From: Diploptera punctata
Lineage: Eukaryota > Arthropoda > Insecta > Blattodea > Blaberidae
NCBI GenBank assembly: GCA_030220185.1
Contig: JASPKZ010004202.1
Coordinates: 1,058,001-1,122,000, forward strand
DNA length: 64,000 nt
Reading direction: 5' to 3'
Part shown: positions 30,721-41,936 of the stretch, piece after piece
Numbering within the stretch: the first letter of the stretch is position 1
How the letters are laid out: each line of letters starts with the position of its first letter
Translations under genes and position numbers: made by a program
Notes under the pieces: model-generated
What the model was told of the DNA's origin: nothing
The model's input: the letters and a program-made list of their open reading frames with translations, nothing else
Database searches by the model: none

Positions 30721-30924
30721 ATCTGTGATATAAGCGTAGAAATGAACGTATGGCGAGGGAGAGGCGGCCTACACTTGACTGGACTCTCACATGCCAGACC
30801 GCTCTAATTGTCCAGATCAATATTTCCGATGCGAACTTACTTCGCGCCCTGCCATCATGTTTTTTAGCCATTAGATTCCTTTTCCTACCTAACTCGAACA
30901 ACTAAATATTACAATAAGCACATA
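30721..30924. other. Unassigned stretch
   Basis: Nothing recognised. Confidence 0.35.
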
Positions 30925-30975
30925 TTAAATGTTGGAACTGGAAGTAAAAATCAATGAAACTAAATATACGACAAT
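30925..30975 (+). pseudogene. RT family A scrap (left of RT-O insertion)
   Basis: Matches LELEVKINETKYTT, the segment before YNGNGQL. Continues at about 31345. Confidence 0.65.
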
Positions 30976-31340
30976 GTCCTTCTTCTTCTTCTTCTTTCTT
31001 CTTCTTCTTCTTCTTCTTCTTCTTCTTCTTTCTTCTTCTTCTTCTTCATAATTTATAATATTTTCATCCTATTACTTCCAAAATTACTTCTCGGAGGAAG
31101 ACGTATTGGATGTGCATCCACTGTCTGTCCATCTCTTGGCTGGTCTTCCTCTTGTTCTTCTCGCGTCCATCGGTCTATCTTCTGTAGTGTTTTTTTTTTG
31201 CAAGCCGGTTTTCTTCCATTCTTTCTATATGACTTTTCCAATATTTTCGTCTGCCTATAATAAATTTGGTTTTGTCTTAAATATGACATTTGTCCCTAAT
31301 TTCTGTGTTGTGTATCTTATCAAATAATGTTTTCCCCTGA
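30976..31340 (-). pseudogene. RT family O insertion in RT family A
   Basis: Minus strand: HNTEIRDKCHI, then RRKYWKSHIERMEENRLA-type sequence, frameshifted, and a long GAA-repeat tail (30978-31046 as TTC). Flanks ACAATGTC and GAATGTTC are an imperfect duplication. Confidence 0.65.
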
Positions 31341-31344
31341 ATAG

Positions 31345-31690
31345 TTCTTAAGAACGAGAATGTTCACACATATAAATACATTATATAATGGAAATGGACA
31401 GCTAATAACAAAAGAGGTAAATTTTGAAGAAGTGGCTGAATTCAAATAGGAATGAGATGCACAAAGAAATAACACATAGGCTAAATTCTGGAAATGCATG
31501 TTGTTATGTATTTCAGGGACTCTTGACTTCCCAACTTCTCAAAAAAATCCTTAAACTGAAAATATATATAAAAACTGTTATTCTTCCAGTTATATTATAA
31601 GGATGCAAAACATGGATTCTTACTTTAAGGGAGGAGAAATTTTACCACTATTTGAGGATAAAGTTGGTAGGAATTTTTTTTTTGGATAGG
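31345..31690 (+). pseudogene. RT family A fragment, heavily decayed
   Basis: YNGNGQLITK, FEEVAEF, MHKEI and KLKIYIKTVILPVIL are recognisable in shifting frames; a 21-bp internal gap removes the KYLGTII segment. Confidence 0.8.
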
Positions 31691-31830
31691 ATCGGTGAAT
31701 ACGTCTGTAAAATATTTCAAAAAAACTTTTCATGAACTATCTGAATAGTTCATTCCTTCGAAACTTATAAAAAGAAAAATATTGCTTCCCTGATTCGAAT
31801 ACTCATTTTTGTAAACCTCTACTATACATA

Positions 31831-32529
31831 CAGGGCGTTGCAAAAACACCGACAACGGAGGTGAGGTAGTATGTTGAGATAAGTTAATTTTTCAATAAGG
31901 TACCCATGTCCGGAAATGATGCGTTTTCACACTATGACTAGTTAATTATGTCTCAAGATCAGTGTTAGTTCCAAGGATTTGAAGACTCATTACTTGACAA
32001 CACCTCACAGGTACGGAACCTGTGATACGAGGCTTCGCAACGGAATGTGGCTGCAACACGACGGAGCTCCAGCTCACTTCGATGCCACTGTGAGGAGACA
32101 TTTGTATATCACGTATCCAGGTCGAGGGGGACCAGTTTCATGGCCTCCGAGATCACCTGATCTCAACCCTCTCGACTACTTTTTGTGGGGCGACGTGAAA
32201 CAGTCTGTTTATCAGACTCCAGTAGAGTCACATATGGATCTTATAGCCCGAGTCCGCGCTGCTGCAGAAATAATTCAAACGAGGCCAGGCGTATTTGAAC
32301 ATGTGCGCCAATCACTACACGGCCGATGTACGCTCTGCAATGAGATGGTATGTGGACATTTTGATAACTTGATGTGAATGTATTGTCAAATAGTGAGTAT
32401 TGAAATCCAAATAACATAACTCTTGAGAAGTTCTTCTCATATCGCGAAAACGCATCATTTCCGGACATCGGTACCTTATTAAAAATTGATCAACATATCT
32501 CAATATACCGTTATTTTTGCAACACTCTT
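31831..32529 (+). mobile_element. Mariner-like M2 element, internally deleted
   Basis: 699 bp between TA dinucleotides (31829-31830, 32530-32531). Inverted ends of about 100 bp begin CAGGGCGTTGCAAAAACACC and, reversed, AAGAGTGTTGCAAAAATAAC, and share TAAGGTACC.ATGTCCGGAAATGATGCGTTTT-type sequence further in. Carries the C-terminal half of a transposase. Confidence 0.9.
31979..32377 (+). pseudogene. Mariner-like transposase, C-terminal half
   Basis: Open for 132 codons but only the latter part of a DDE transposase: WLQHDGAPAHFDATVRRHL holds the second catalytic Asp, and WPPRSPDLNPLDYFLWGDV the third, 33 positions on; then ESHMDLIARVRAAAE and GVFEHVRQSLHGRC, the usual end. The N-terminal DNA-binding domain and first catalytic Asp are absent, deleted before about 31980. 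The first ATG is therefore fortuitous. Confidence 0.9.
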
Positions 32530-32531
32530 TA

Positions 32532-32892
32532 TATAAATTTGACCCTAAATATTTGAGACATCCTGTAGGAAATTTATCTTAATGCTTCATTTGTTTAAAA
32601 TGACGTGGTTTTATCTTACAATCCTATACTATTCTTTCAAAAAACATTAGTTATATTTCTGTTTAATTCCATAATGATTCATATAAATATTTCTGTCATA
32701 TTTTATAGTTTTGATATGGTTTGTATATATTATTTTATTCGTAATAAATGTGTTTATTATGGAAAGCAGCCAATAACATTCTGGTGCTATATGTCTCATA
32801 ATGGACATTAGCAATGTGTTTTCATGTTATATCGTGTCTCGGTAAAAAGCGATATACTGTATAGTGTGTGGGGATGCATATAGAAGGTGGTG
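32532..32892. other. AT-rich unassigned stretch
   Basis: One plus-strand frame of 68 codons (32605-32811) is hydrophobic AT-rich translation without a motif. Confidence 0.4.
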
Positions 32893-33680
32893 TCTCCACC
32901 TTGTTCAACTAACTAACTCACTGGCACCATCGAACCCGTACGTTCATGACCGCGCGAACATAACCTCTTCATACATCCCTATCTGAGCTACTGTTTTCCA
33001 ATCATCTCCTGTATAATTTACTTCCCTCAAATCATGGTTAATATTATTCTCCCACCTCATTCTTGGTCTACCAACTGGGCGTTTCCCCTCTGGCTTTCCT
33101 ACAAGAAGCTTCCATGCAAGTCTTTCATTCCCCATACATGCAACATGTCCTGCCCATCGCAGTCTACGAGACTTAACTGTTCTTATTATATCTGGCTTCC
33201 TATAAAGACCATGTAGTTCACTGTTATGTAGTCTTCTCCATTCACCTGTCTGTTCATCTCTCTTTGGTCCAAAAATTTTCCTAAGAACTTTATTAACAAA
33301 TACTTGTAATCTCCTTTCCTCCCTTAAATTAAGAGTCCATGTTTCACATCCATATAATATAACTGGTAGAATAATAGTTTTATATATTTTCAGTTTAACG
33401 TTTTTTGAAAGGAGTTGGGACATCAAGAGTCTCTGCAATGCATAATAGCACGCATTTCCAGAATTGAGCCTATGTTTAATTTCTTTGTGTATCTCATTCC
33501 TATTTTTGATTATTGTTCCTAGGTATTTGAATTCTGTCATTTCTTCAAAATTTCCCTCATTTGTCATTAACTGTCCATTTCCATTATATAATGTATTTCT
33601 GTTTGTGATCATATATTTAGTTTTATTGATATTTACCTTCAGCCCCAATTTCTTAGTGTTTCTCAATAGTGTAAAGGAAT
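32893..33680 (-). pseudogene. RT family A, best C-terminal copy (240 codons open)
   Basis: Open minus frame 33666-32944. Order: KKLGLKVNINKTKYMITNR, YNGNGQLMTNEGNFEEM, KYLGTIIKNRNE, LLSKNVKLKIYKTIILPVIL, CETWTLNLREERRLQVF, VLRKIFGPKRDEQTGEWRR, ELHGLYRKPDIIR, RRLRWAGHVACM, GRPRMRWENNI. This is the region after the RT palm in RTE/CR1-like elements; the catalytic YADD and everything upstream are missing. The frame shifts out in the last 15 codons. TTAG tail near 32893-32920. Confidence 0.9.
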
Positions 33681-33734
33681 ATAATGCTAAAATGCATCAT
33701 CTTCATACACAATTTATGAATATAGACTGTACGT

Positions 33735-34163
33735 AAAGGCTGTCCACTCTAAACCCGATCCTCATCAAAACAAAACCATGTGACCTGCTCGCTTTTCATT
33801 GGTTATGGACACCAACGTACGATGTAGCAGCAACAAGTACGCGTAAAAGTAGTTCCCTTCATTAAATTAAAAGTATGTCCTCTGAATATACTTGTTATTC
33901 TTCGTGAATGAAAATAATGATATTCAAAACATAGAAAATATTCTAATATTCTAAAACATACCTAATCAGAAATTAGAACTTAAAATAGATTACTACATAT
34001 GGGTGATGCATTTGAGTCATGCTTTAGTCGATTCTCATGAAACAAAATGTCTGAAAGTGTGTAGTCTTGTGTTGCTGTGTCATCTCCCTGTAAATGTGAC
34101 AGTAATTTTGGCGCGAATGGCGGCGGAAATATACAATTAGCGTTCTTGATGTTAGGATCACTC
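33735..34163 (-). mobile_element. Dispersed repeat Y, copy 2 (left piece)
   Basis: Inverted match to 20893-21323 over nearly its whole length (ACCATGTGACCTGCTCGCTTTT, GTGACAGTAATTTTGGCGCG). Ends at GATCACTC TAA, where the MITE is inserted; the last 25 bp (GAGCGGGTTAGGTATA) are at 34751-34775. Confidence 0.8.
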
Positions 34164-34166
34164 TAA

Positions 34167-34750
34167 GGGTCTGATCTATGAATGCATTAGACCGTAAAAG
34201 TCGTTCTCTGCTGAGAATGTTGCATCCACAGACTTTTTGCGTACTCAAAAATCTGTTCATGCGATAATAATAATCGAAATTCCTAAGCTACCTGGCGAGG
34301 TGACTTTGCAGAGAACGAATCGTGAGCAACCCGATGGGAACCGATGGTAACCGATGTAGCCTACGTTAAAACCTTGCTGCGTACCTTGCTGCCTTATCCA
34401 AGATGTCGGACCTTGAAGACTTCAATCATGTTTTCGGTATACGCGGAAAGAGGAATTTGATAGAGTCTACCAAAGAATTCAACTGGAAGATCAGGAGAAT
34501 CGGCGTAATATCGCGCGACGCAGATGTCGTCGTATACGGTTTTATTTGCGGGATGCAAGCGTAAATGCGTTCCTCTAGCAGACGAAAATAAAGGAAGTGG
34601 TTTTATCGCTGAGATTCCTGGGTAATTTCTTGCCAATATTACGAAAAAATTACTTTCATGCATGACCAGTCAGCGACTCGCTATTTCGAACTTTGCACGT
34701 GCTCACGGAAAACTCAGCTCACTAGAGACTAATGTATTTGCATGCGGCCC
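34167..34750 (+). mobile_element. PIF/Harbinger-like MITE, copy 2
   Basis: 584 bp, TAA at 34164-34166 and 34751-34753. Same termini as copy 1 (GGGTCTGATCTATGAATGCA; reversed right end GGGCCGCATGCAAATACATT). The ORF homologous to 359-535 starts at 34403 and has a single-base deletion at about 34447, giving a different, shorter frame. Confidence 0.85.
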
Positions 34751-34775
34751 TAAGAGCGGGTTAGGTATAGTTTCT

Positions 34776-36719
34776 TCTCTGGATGTAAATAGTCTATTGG
34801 CGGGATTAGAAAAGGCACAATCTGATGTTTGGAAAGTGGCGGAGAGATAAGGTTTGCATACTAGCAGGCGCAGAGAGTCTGTATTTGGCGTAATAGTCCG
34901 TGAGATGCGTGTTTAGTGTATAGTCTGTTGGCGGGATTAGAAAACACAAAAACTGATGTTTGGAAAGTGGCGGAGAGATAAGGTTTGCATACTAGCAGGC
35001 GCAGAGAGTCTGTATTTGGCTTAATAGTCCGTGAGATGCGAGTTTAGTGTATAGTCTGTTGGCGGGATTAGAAAACACAAAAACTGATGTTTGGAAAGTG
35101 GCGGAGAGATAAGGTTTGCATACTAGCAGGCGCAGAGAGTCTGTATTTGGCTTAATAGTCCGTGAGATGCGAGTTTAGTGTATAGTCTGTTGGCGGGATT
35201 AGAAAACACAAAAACTGATGTTTGGAAAGTGGCGGAGAGATAAGGTTTGCATACTAGCAGGCGCAGAGAGTCTGTATTTGGCTTAATAGTCCGTGAGATG
35301 TGAGTTTAGGGTATAGTCTATTGGCGGGATTAGAAAACACACAAACTGATGTTTGGAAAATGGCGGAGAGATAAGGTTTGCATACTAGCAGGCGCAGAGA
35401 GTCTGTATTTGGTGTAATAGTCCGTGAGATGCGTGTTTAGTGTATAGTCTGTTGGCGGGATTAGAAAACACAAAAACTGATGTTTGGAAAGTGGCGGAGA
35501 GATAAGGTTTGCATACTAGCAGGCGCAGAGAGTCTGTATTTGGCTTAATAGTCCGTGAGATGCGAGTTTAGAGTATAGTCTATTGGCGGGATTAGAAAAC
35601 ACACAAACTGATGTTTGGAAAGTGGCGGAGAGATAAGGTTTGCATACTAGCAGGCGTAGAGAGTCTGTATTTGGCTTAATAGTCCGTGAGATGCGAGTTT
35701 AGAGTATAGTCTATTGGCGGGATTAGAAACCACACAAACTGATGTTTGGAAAGTGGCGGAGAGATAAGGTTTGCATACTAGCAGGCGCAGAGAGTCTGTA
35801 TTTGGCTTAATAGTCCGTGAGATGTGAGTTTAGAGTATAGTCTATTGGCGGGATTAGAAAACACACAAACTGATGTTTGGAAAGTGGCGGAGAGATAAGG
35901 TTTGCATACTAGCAGGCGCAGAGAGTCTGTATTTGGCTTAATAGTCCGTCAGATGTGAGTTTAGAGTATAGTCTATTGGCGGGATTAGAAAACACAGAAA
36001 ACTGATGTTTGGAAAGTGGCGGAGAGATAAGGTTTGCATACTACCAGGCGCAGAGAGTCTGTATTTGGCTTAATAGTCAGTGAGATGCGTGTTTAGAGTA
36101 TAGTCTATTGGCGGGATTAGAAAACACACAAACTGATGTTTGGAAAGTGGCGGAGAGATAAGGTTTGCATACTACCAGGCGCAGAGAGTCTGTATTTGGC
36201 GTAATAGTCCGTGAGATGCGAGTTTAGAGTATAGTCTGTTGGCGGGATTAGAAAAGACAAACTGATGTTTGGAAAGTGGCGGAGAGATAAGGTTTGCATA
36301 CTAGCAGGCGCAGAGAGTCTGTATTTGGCTTAATAGTCCGTGAGATGCGTGTTTAAAGTATAGTGTAATGGCGGGATTAGAAAAGACAAACTGATGTTTG
36401 GAAAGTGGCGGAGAGATAAGGTTGCATACTACCAGGCGCAGAGAGTCTGTATTTGGCGTAATAGTCCGTGAGATGTGTGTTTAGAGTATAGTCTGTTGGC
36501 GGGATTAGAAAAGACACAAACTGATGTTTGGAAAGAGGCGGAGAGATAAGGTTTGCATACTACCAGGCGCAGAGTCTGTATTTGGCGTAATAGTCCGTGA
36601 GATGCTTTTTTAGAGTATAGTTTATTGGCGGGATTAGAAAAGACAAACTGATGTTTGGAAAGTGGCGGAGAGATAAGGTTGCATACTACCAGGCGCAGAG
36701 AGTCTGTATTTGGTGTAAT
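34776..36719. repeat. 131-bp satellite array, left block (15 monomers)
   Basis: The word GGCGGGATTAG recurs at 34799, 34930, 35061, 35192, 35323, 35454, 35585, 35716, 35847, 35978, 36110, 36241, 36370, 36498 and 36627: period 131, later 128-129 through small deletions (AAAACACACAAACTG against AAAAGACAAACTG; AAGGTTTGC against AAGGTTGC). Monomers differ at a handful of positions. 131 is not a multiple of 3, and no frame is shared, so it is not coding. Confidence 0.95.
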
Positions 36720-37438
36720 TTAACAAATGAGGAAGGCATTAAACTATGCCCACTATGCGACGACCATGAACACTGGCAGCATATTATAGCATTCTGTAGA
36801 GAGACAGAACAACTTAGATTACAGATGCTGCCGGAGAGATTTCTCAGGTCGGATCGAGGGTGAGTGGCGTGTTGGGATATTTTAGGACGGATCGAGAGTG
36901 AAGCAAAAACATGCAAATTTTTGGGTACAGTAAGAAAATTGAGATATAACAAAATTGTAGATTAAGGATATATGTATTAACAATAAGAAGAATCTCAATA
37001 TGGTCTTTGTTTTCGATCTTTAATCATGTTATATAATAAGTAGGTCTGATAAGTTGAATAGTCTGATAGTGCACTTAATGTCTGCAGGGTCGGGGGGAGG
37101 GGGGTATGAGCGTGCGATGTGTATATGTGTGGGTGTATGTGTGTGTGCTTTTTTTTTCTAATTTGTTTTCTAGCATTTTTTTTTAATATTAATGTACGGA
37201 ATGTGGATGAATGTAGATATGTATTATTTTGATTTAGTGCAGACATAGATTTTACTTATATGTAGCCTGTTATTTTTTTTGATACAGGTGTATTTGTAGG
37301 TATTTGTTTATATTATTAGTTTTATTTTTTTATTCATGGAAAAATAATGCACGTACGGCCAAGCAGGCCCGTGCGCAATGTAAATGCATATGTATTTTCT
37401 TTATTCTGAAAAAAAAGGCAATAAATTCCATAAAAAAA
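36720..37438 (+). pseudogene. RT family W 3' end inserted in the satellite
   Basis: 5'-truncated non-LTR element splitting a monomer between ..GTAAT and TAGTCC... The first part encodes LTNEEGIKLCPLCDDHEHWQ and HIIAFC, a C-x2-C-x7-H-x4-C zinc finger typical of the C-terminus of R1-like and related RT proteins. After a stop at 36861 comes about 570 bp of 3'UTR with GGCCAAGCAGGCCCGTGCGC, an AATAAA and a poly-A run at 37431-37440. Any target duplication is at most 3 bp (AAT). Confidence 0.85.
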
Positions 37439-37990
37439 AATAGTCCGTGAGATACGTGTTTAGAGTATAGTCTGTTGGCGGGATTAGAAAAGACACAAAC
37501 TGATGTTTGGAAAGTGGCGGAGAGATAAGGTTTGCATACTAGCAGGCGCAGAGAGTCTGTATTTGGCTTAATAGTCCGTGAGATGTGTGTTTAGAGTATA
37601 GTCTATTGGCGGGATTAGAAAAGACAAACTGATGTTTGGAAAGTGGCGGAGAGATAAGGTTTGCATACTACCAGGCGCAGAGAGTCTGTATTTGGCTTAA
37701 TAGTCCGTGAGATGTGTGTTTAGAGTATAGTCTATTGGCGGGATTAGAAAAGACAAACTGATGTTTGGAATGTGGCGGATAGATAAGGTTGCATACTACC
37801 AGGCGCAGAGAGTCTGTATTTGGCGTAATAGTCCGTGAGATGTTTGTTTAGAGTATAGTCTGTTGGCGGGATTAGAAAAGACAAACTGATGTTTGGAAAG
37901 TGGCGGATAGATAAGGTTGCATACTACCAGGCGCAGAGAGTCTGTATTTGGCGTAATAGTGTGTTTAGAGCTGAGTAGCTGTGAAATATG
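37439..37990. repeat. 131-bp satellite array, right block (about 4 monomers)
   Basis: Monomer landmarks at 37477, 37608, 37737 and 37865. The last copy decays from 37960: its junction keeps AAGTGGCGGAGAGATAAG at 38005-38022 but loses the rest. Confidence 0.95.
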
Positions 37991-38237
37991 GAGCTGTAAT
38001 GTGAAGTGGCGGAGAGATAAGATGGAGCGGGTGTTGACATCACCATCCTTCACTCCTGCGCTGCTCTATAATCAAAATTCCAAACATCAGCCAGTTTGTG
38101 TATCTTACAGACTGCTGTTTATACCTAGCGACGTCCATAAAAACCATCATTTAATACTCTCATCACTACCTTCTTTATAAAAACTCTTCAAACCCCGAAA
38201 ATATTGTTGTTTCAACATCATCTTTTTTACTTAAACA
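37991..38237. other. Array edge with inverted monomer scrap
   Basis: 38086-38106 reads TTCCAAACATCAGCCAGTTT, the reverse complement of the monomer's AAACTGATGTTTGGAA with a 3-bp insert. Remainder unassigned. Confidence 0.5.
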
Positions 38238-38878
38238 TTCTTACTAACTCACTGGCACTATCGAACCCGTAGGTTCATGACCGCTCGGACATAAGCCTCC
38301 TTACATCCCTATTCCGAGACAATGTTTTCGAATCATTCCCTGTATGATCTACTTGTCTCAAGTCATAGTTAATGTTTTTATCCCACCTAATTCTTGGTCT
38401 AGGAATTGGGATTTTCCCTCTGGTTTCCCTACATGAAGCTTCCATGCACGTCTTTCATTCCCCATTCGTGCCACATGTCCTGCCCATCGCACTGTACGAG
38501 ACTCATTATATCTGGCTTCCTATAAAGACCATGTAATTCACTGTTATGTAGTCTTCTCCATTCACCTGTCTGTTCATCTCTCTTTGATCCAAAAATGTTC
38601 CAAGAACTTAATTCTCAAATACTCGTAATCTCCTTTCGTCCCTTAAAGTAAGAGTCCATGTTTCACATCGATATAATATAACTGGTAGAAAAGTAATTTT
38701 ATATATTTTCAGTTTAACGTTTTTTGAAAGGAGTTGGGACATCAAAAGTCTCTGCAATGCATAATAGCACGCATTTCCAGAATCGAGCCTATGTTTAATT
38801 TGTTTGTGCATCTCATTCCTGTTTGTGATTATTGTTCCTATGTATTTGAATTCAGCCACTTCCTCTTATTATATAATA
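38238..38878 (-). pseudogene. RT family A fragment
   Basis: Minus strand from FKYIGTIITNRNEMHKQ (about 38855) through CETWTLTLRDERRLRVFEN (38611) and on, with frameshifts, to the C-terminus and start of the TTAG tail at 38238. Confidence 0.9.
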
Positions 38879-38898
38879 TTATATATTTTTATATAATC

Positions 38899-39195
38899 AT
38901 CATCATCATCTTCAAGGTAAGGGCCTGTTGGCCCGTTCCGCTCCCCCGTGCACTACATGCCGCAGGTGCAGGTCGTCCTTCCAACGACGTTTTGGTCTTC
39001 CTACATTTCTTCGGCCTAGAGGCCTATAATGAAGCAGCTGTTTTGATAAACGATTATATGGCATTCTTTGTATATGTTCAAACCAATTACGTTTATTTGT
39101 GTGTATTTTCTCGTTTATATTATAGATTTGTAGTTCATCTCTGATATCTTGACTTCTCTTTTGATCTCTTAGAGATACACCTGCATATTTTTATA
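38899..39195 (-). pseudogene. RT family T fragment, open but without ATG
   Basis: Minus frame from about 39187 to the stop at 38912-38914 is open for about 90 codons: SLRDQKRSQDIRDELQIYNI, RNWFEHIQRMPYNRL, RRNVGRPKRRWKDDLH. GAT-repeat tail at 38897-38910. Confidence 0.85.
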
Positions 39196-39202
39196 TAATA
39201 TA

Positions 39203-39203
<1 letters not shown>

Positions 39204-39267
<64 letters not shown>
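39204..39267. repeat. (AAT)n microsatellite
   Basis: About 20 AAT units, forming the tail of the next element (minus strand). Confidence 0.9.
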
Positions 39268-39269
<2 letters not shown>

Positions 39270-39835
39270 GCTTTATTATATCTGGCACAGTTAACGCCTT
39301 AAGGCCTTGTCTACCACTCAACCATGTTAAAAATTACCAAAAATTATTCTTACATCTAAATTACAATGAACGAAAATGTAGATGTTACATCTACAATATA
39401 ATTATTATTCAAGAATATGTTGATTCAATCTTAGATTTAATGTTGGAAATATAAAATGTACAAGATAGAAAAGTCAGTTAAAAACTATTAATGACGTAGA
39501 ATATATTTAGTTGTCGAGAAAAATTAATTATTAGACAACAGGTAACTGTATAAGCGTGACTTAAAAGTGCCAAGTGTGCGGCAACTCCTGAAATCTTGAG
39601 GAAGGAAATTCCAGGAGCGGGCAGAGGCTACTGTGAAGGAAGTAGAATAGAGGAGGAAGTGCTATGAAAAGGGATTGTTATTCTGTGACCTAGTGTCAAT
39701 ATTGTGGTAAGAAGATAACTTCTCAAATCTGGACGCCAGGTAACTAGGAGTGCAGGAATTGAAAAGCTTGGAAAAGAAGTGAAAGAGAGTGCATTTTACA
39801 TCTGACAGTGAGACGGAGCCAAGAGAGGTTTCTAT
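39268..39835 (-). pseudogene. CR1/Jockey-like RT C-terminus and 3'UTR
   Basis: Minus strand: VASARSWNFLPQDF, CRTLGTFKSRLYSYL (about 39640-39530), the LWNSLP-type protein end, then a 3'UTR to TGGTAGACAAGGCCTTAAGG at 39295-39320 and an ATT tail. Upstream the frame reads LRLTVRCKMHSLSLLFQAF. Related 3' ends are at 56697-56837 and 22020. Confidence 0.8.
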
Positions 39836-39900
39836 CTGGTTTCCAATAAAGATCACGTAGTTCACTGTTATGTAATCTTCTCCAATCGCCTGAATCGCCT
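39836..39900 (-). pseudogene. RT family A scrap
   Basis: Matches GEWRRLHNSELRDLYWKPD. Confidence 0.75.
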
Positions 39901-40216
39901 ATTGGATATAAAATAATAATTAAGGCTGTGTAATATATTTTTTTCACTTCCGCAATTACGCAAGCGTACAATACGCATTATTGTTTGCCTAAGTGATAAA
40001 AAAACACAATTGATCTACTGACCCAGATACGTTGCAATACTTTCGAAGGACAAATGTACTCGCATTCTTTTTTTTTTCTTTGATAATAAAATTATAACGA
40101 CCATTATGATATGTGGAGTTAAGAGCAAAAGTAGATCAAGTCCATATTTTACTCTTTAGAGAAAAACTGCTATAAAGTTAAAGTAATCTATTTAATTGCA
40201 TATGAAAAAATAAACT
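39901..40216. other. Unassigned stretch
   Basis: Nothing recognised. Confidence 0.4.
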
Positions 40217-40862
40217 GGGTGAATTCAAATACCTAGGAACAATAATCACAAACAGGAATGAGATGCACAAAGAAATTAAACATAGGCTCAATTCTGGAAA
40301 TGCGTGCTATTATGCATTGCAGAGACTCTTGATGTCCCAACTCCTTTCAAAAAACGTTAAACTGAAAATATATAAAACTATTATTCTACCAGTTATATTA
40401 TATGGGTGCGAAACATGGACTCTTACTTTAAGGGAGGGAAGGAGATTACGAGTATTTGAGAATAAAGTTCTTAGGAAAATGTTTGGACCAAAGAGAGATG
40501 AACAGACAGGCGAATGGAGAAAGCTGCATAACCAATTAATTACATGGTCTTTATAGGAAGCAAGGTATAATGAGAACAGTTAAGTCTCGTAGACTGCGAT
40601 GGGCAGGACATGTAGCAACCAATGGGGAATGAAAGACGTGTTAACGAAGCTTCTTGTAGAAAAACCAGAGGGAAAAACGCCCAGTAGGTAGACCGAGAAT
40701 GAGGTGGGAGAATAACATTAACTATGATTTGAGGGAAGTAGATATTATACAGGGAATGATTGGAAAAATTAACTCAGGATAGGGATGTATGGAAAGCTTA
40801 TGCCAGCGCGACCATGAACTTTCGGGATCGATAGTGCCAGTGAGTTAGTTAGTTAGTTAGCA
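40217..40862 (+). pseudogene. RT family A fragment
   Basis: From EFKYLGTIITNRNEMHKEI (40220), open to about 40556 (97 codons from 40263), then a deletion at HNSELHGLY and further frameshifts to GRPRMRWENNI (about 40688-40720) and a TTAG tail (40838-40860). Confidence 0.9.
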
Positions 40863-41030
40863 TCCATCTTAAAAATGTTGTAACAACAGTAGAGAGACGA
40901 ACATCCATAAAAATAATTATGGAATCGTTCACGCAAAAGAACTAAGATAGAGGATGGAGTATGCATTAACGAGGTTATGCAACCGTAAGTTTTATCACTT
41001 CATTTGAACGATTCAGACTGAATAAAATCG

Positions 41031-41695
41031 TTGGTTGAGAAATCATAAACTATGCAAGTATTAGGCCATGTGGCCTGTAACGGTCTCAAAGAGGAATTTT
41101 CCATCCAACGCTTTTTTGGACGTCCCAGCGATCTTTTGCCTTGGGGACAGTAACGAAGCATGGCTTTTGGAATTCTATGAGATGGCATTCGTTGAAGATG
41201 GGCTTTCCAGTTGTTCTGGTAGTTTTGTATATGGTGAAGAATGGGTTCTACATCCAACTCTTCCATAATTTCCTCATTTCTTTTATGGTCCCACTTTGTG
41301 TAGCCTGTTGTACGGCGCATAAATCGCATCTCATTTGCTGTTATTCGGCTTTCATCTCTTCTTCGTATTGTCCATGCTTCACTACCATATCTTAATACTG
41401 GTCTTGCGAGAACCTTATAAAGCCGTAATCTTGTGTTCTTCTGCACTAAAGATGGTTTCATTATACTGTTAATTATCCCCGTTGTTTTTGTAAAATTTGT
41501 GATTTTCTTTCATATATCAGCTTCATCTTGAAATGTTAAATTATAACCCAAATAATTAAATTTGTTTACTCGTTCTAAAATTTCATCATCCAAAACAATT
41601 TTGCTAGGTATAGGGTATTTCCCACAAAAGGCCATCACTTTAGTTTTCTTTGTATTGATTTCCATATTGTACATTTATACACGCTTTATATTAGC
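41031..41695 (-). pseudogene. RT fragment related to family C
   Basis: Open minus frame of 153 codons (41461-41000): MKPSLVQKNTRLRLYKVLAR, RPVLRYGSEAWTIRRRDESR, EMRFMRRTTGYTKWDHKRN, QNNWKAHLQRMPSHRIPKAM, KRSLGRPKKRWMENS. Upstream to 41695 an out-of-frame part (INTKKTKVMAF, ..PSKIVLDDEILERVNKFNYL) continues the same protein. Terminal 20 codons are non-homologous run-on. Confidence 0.9.
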
Positions 41696-41936
41696 TTGAC
41701 CTGCATCTATCTATGTAATTGAATCTTTCAACACGATTTTCACCCACTTAAGAACATTGGATCGACTTGAAACTTTGTGTACTTGTAAAGGACCAATGAC
41801 AATACAATAATTTCATAATTTTTTCTAAGATCCTGGCAAGGATCATGAGGACATAAAAAAATAAAAAAAGACCGGTATAATAGGTTGCGGACTTATTGAC
41901 TTTTTAGTCCATCGTTGTAAGAAATTAATATTGTAT

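Noticed and set aside
34776..37990. Regular repeats that could suggest a CRISPR array
   Set aside because: Whole 131-bp units repeat without variable spacers, and the context is a eukaryotic genome; it is a satellite.
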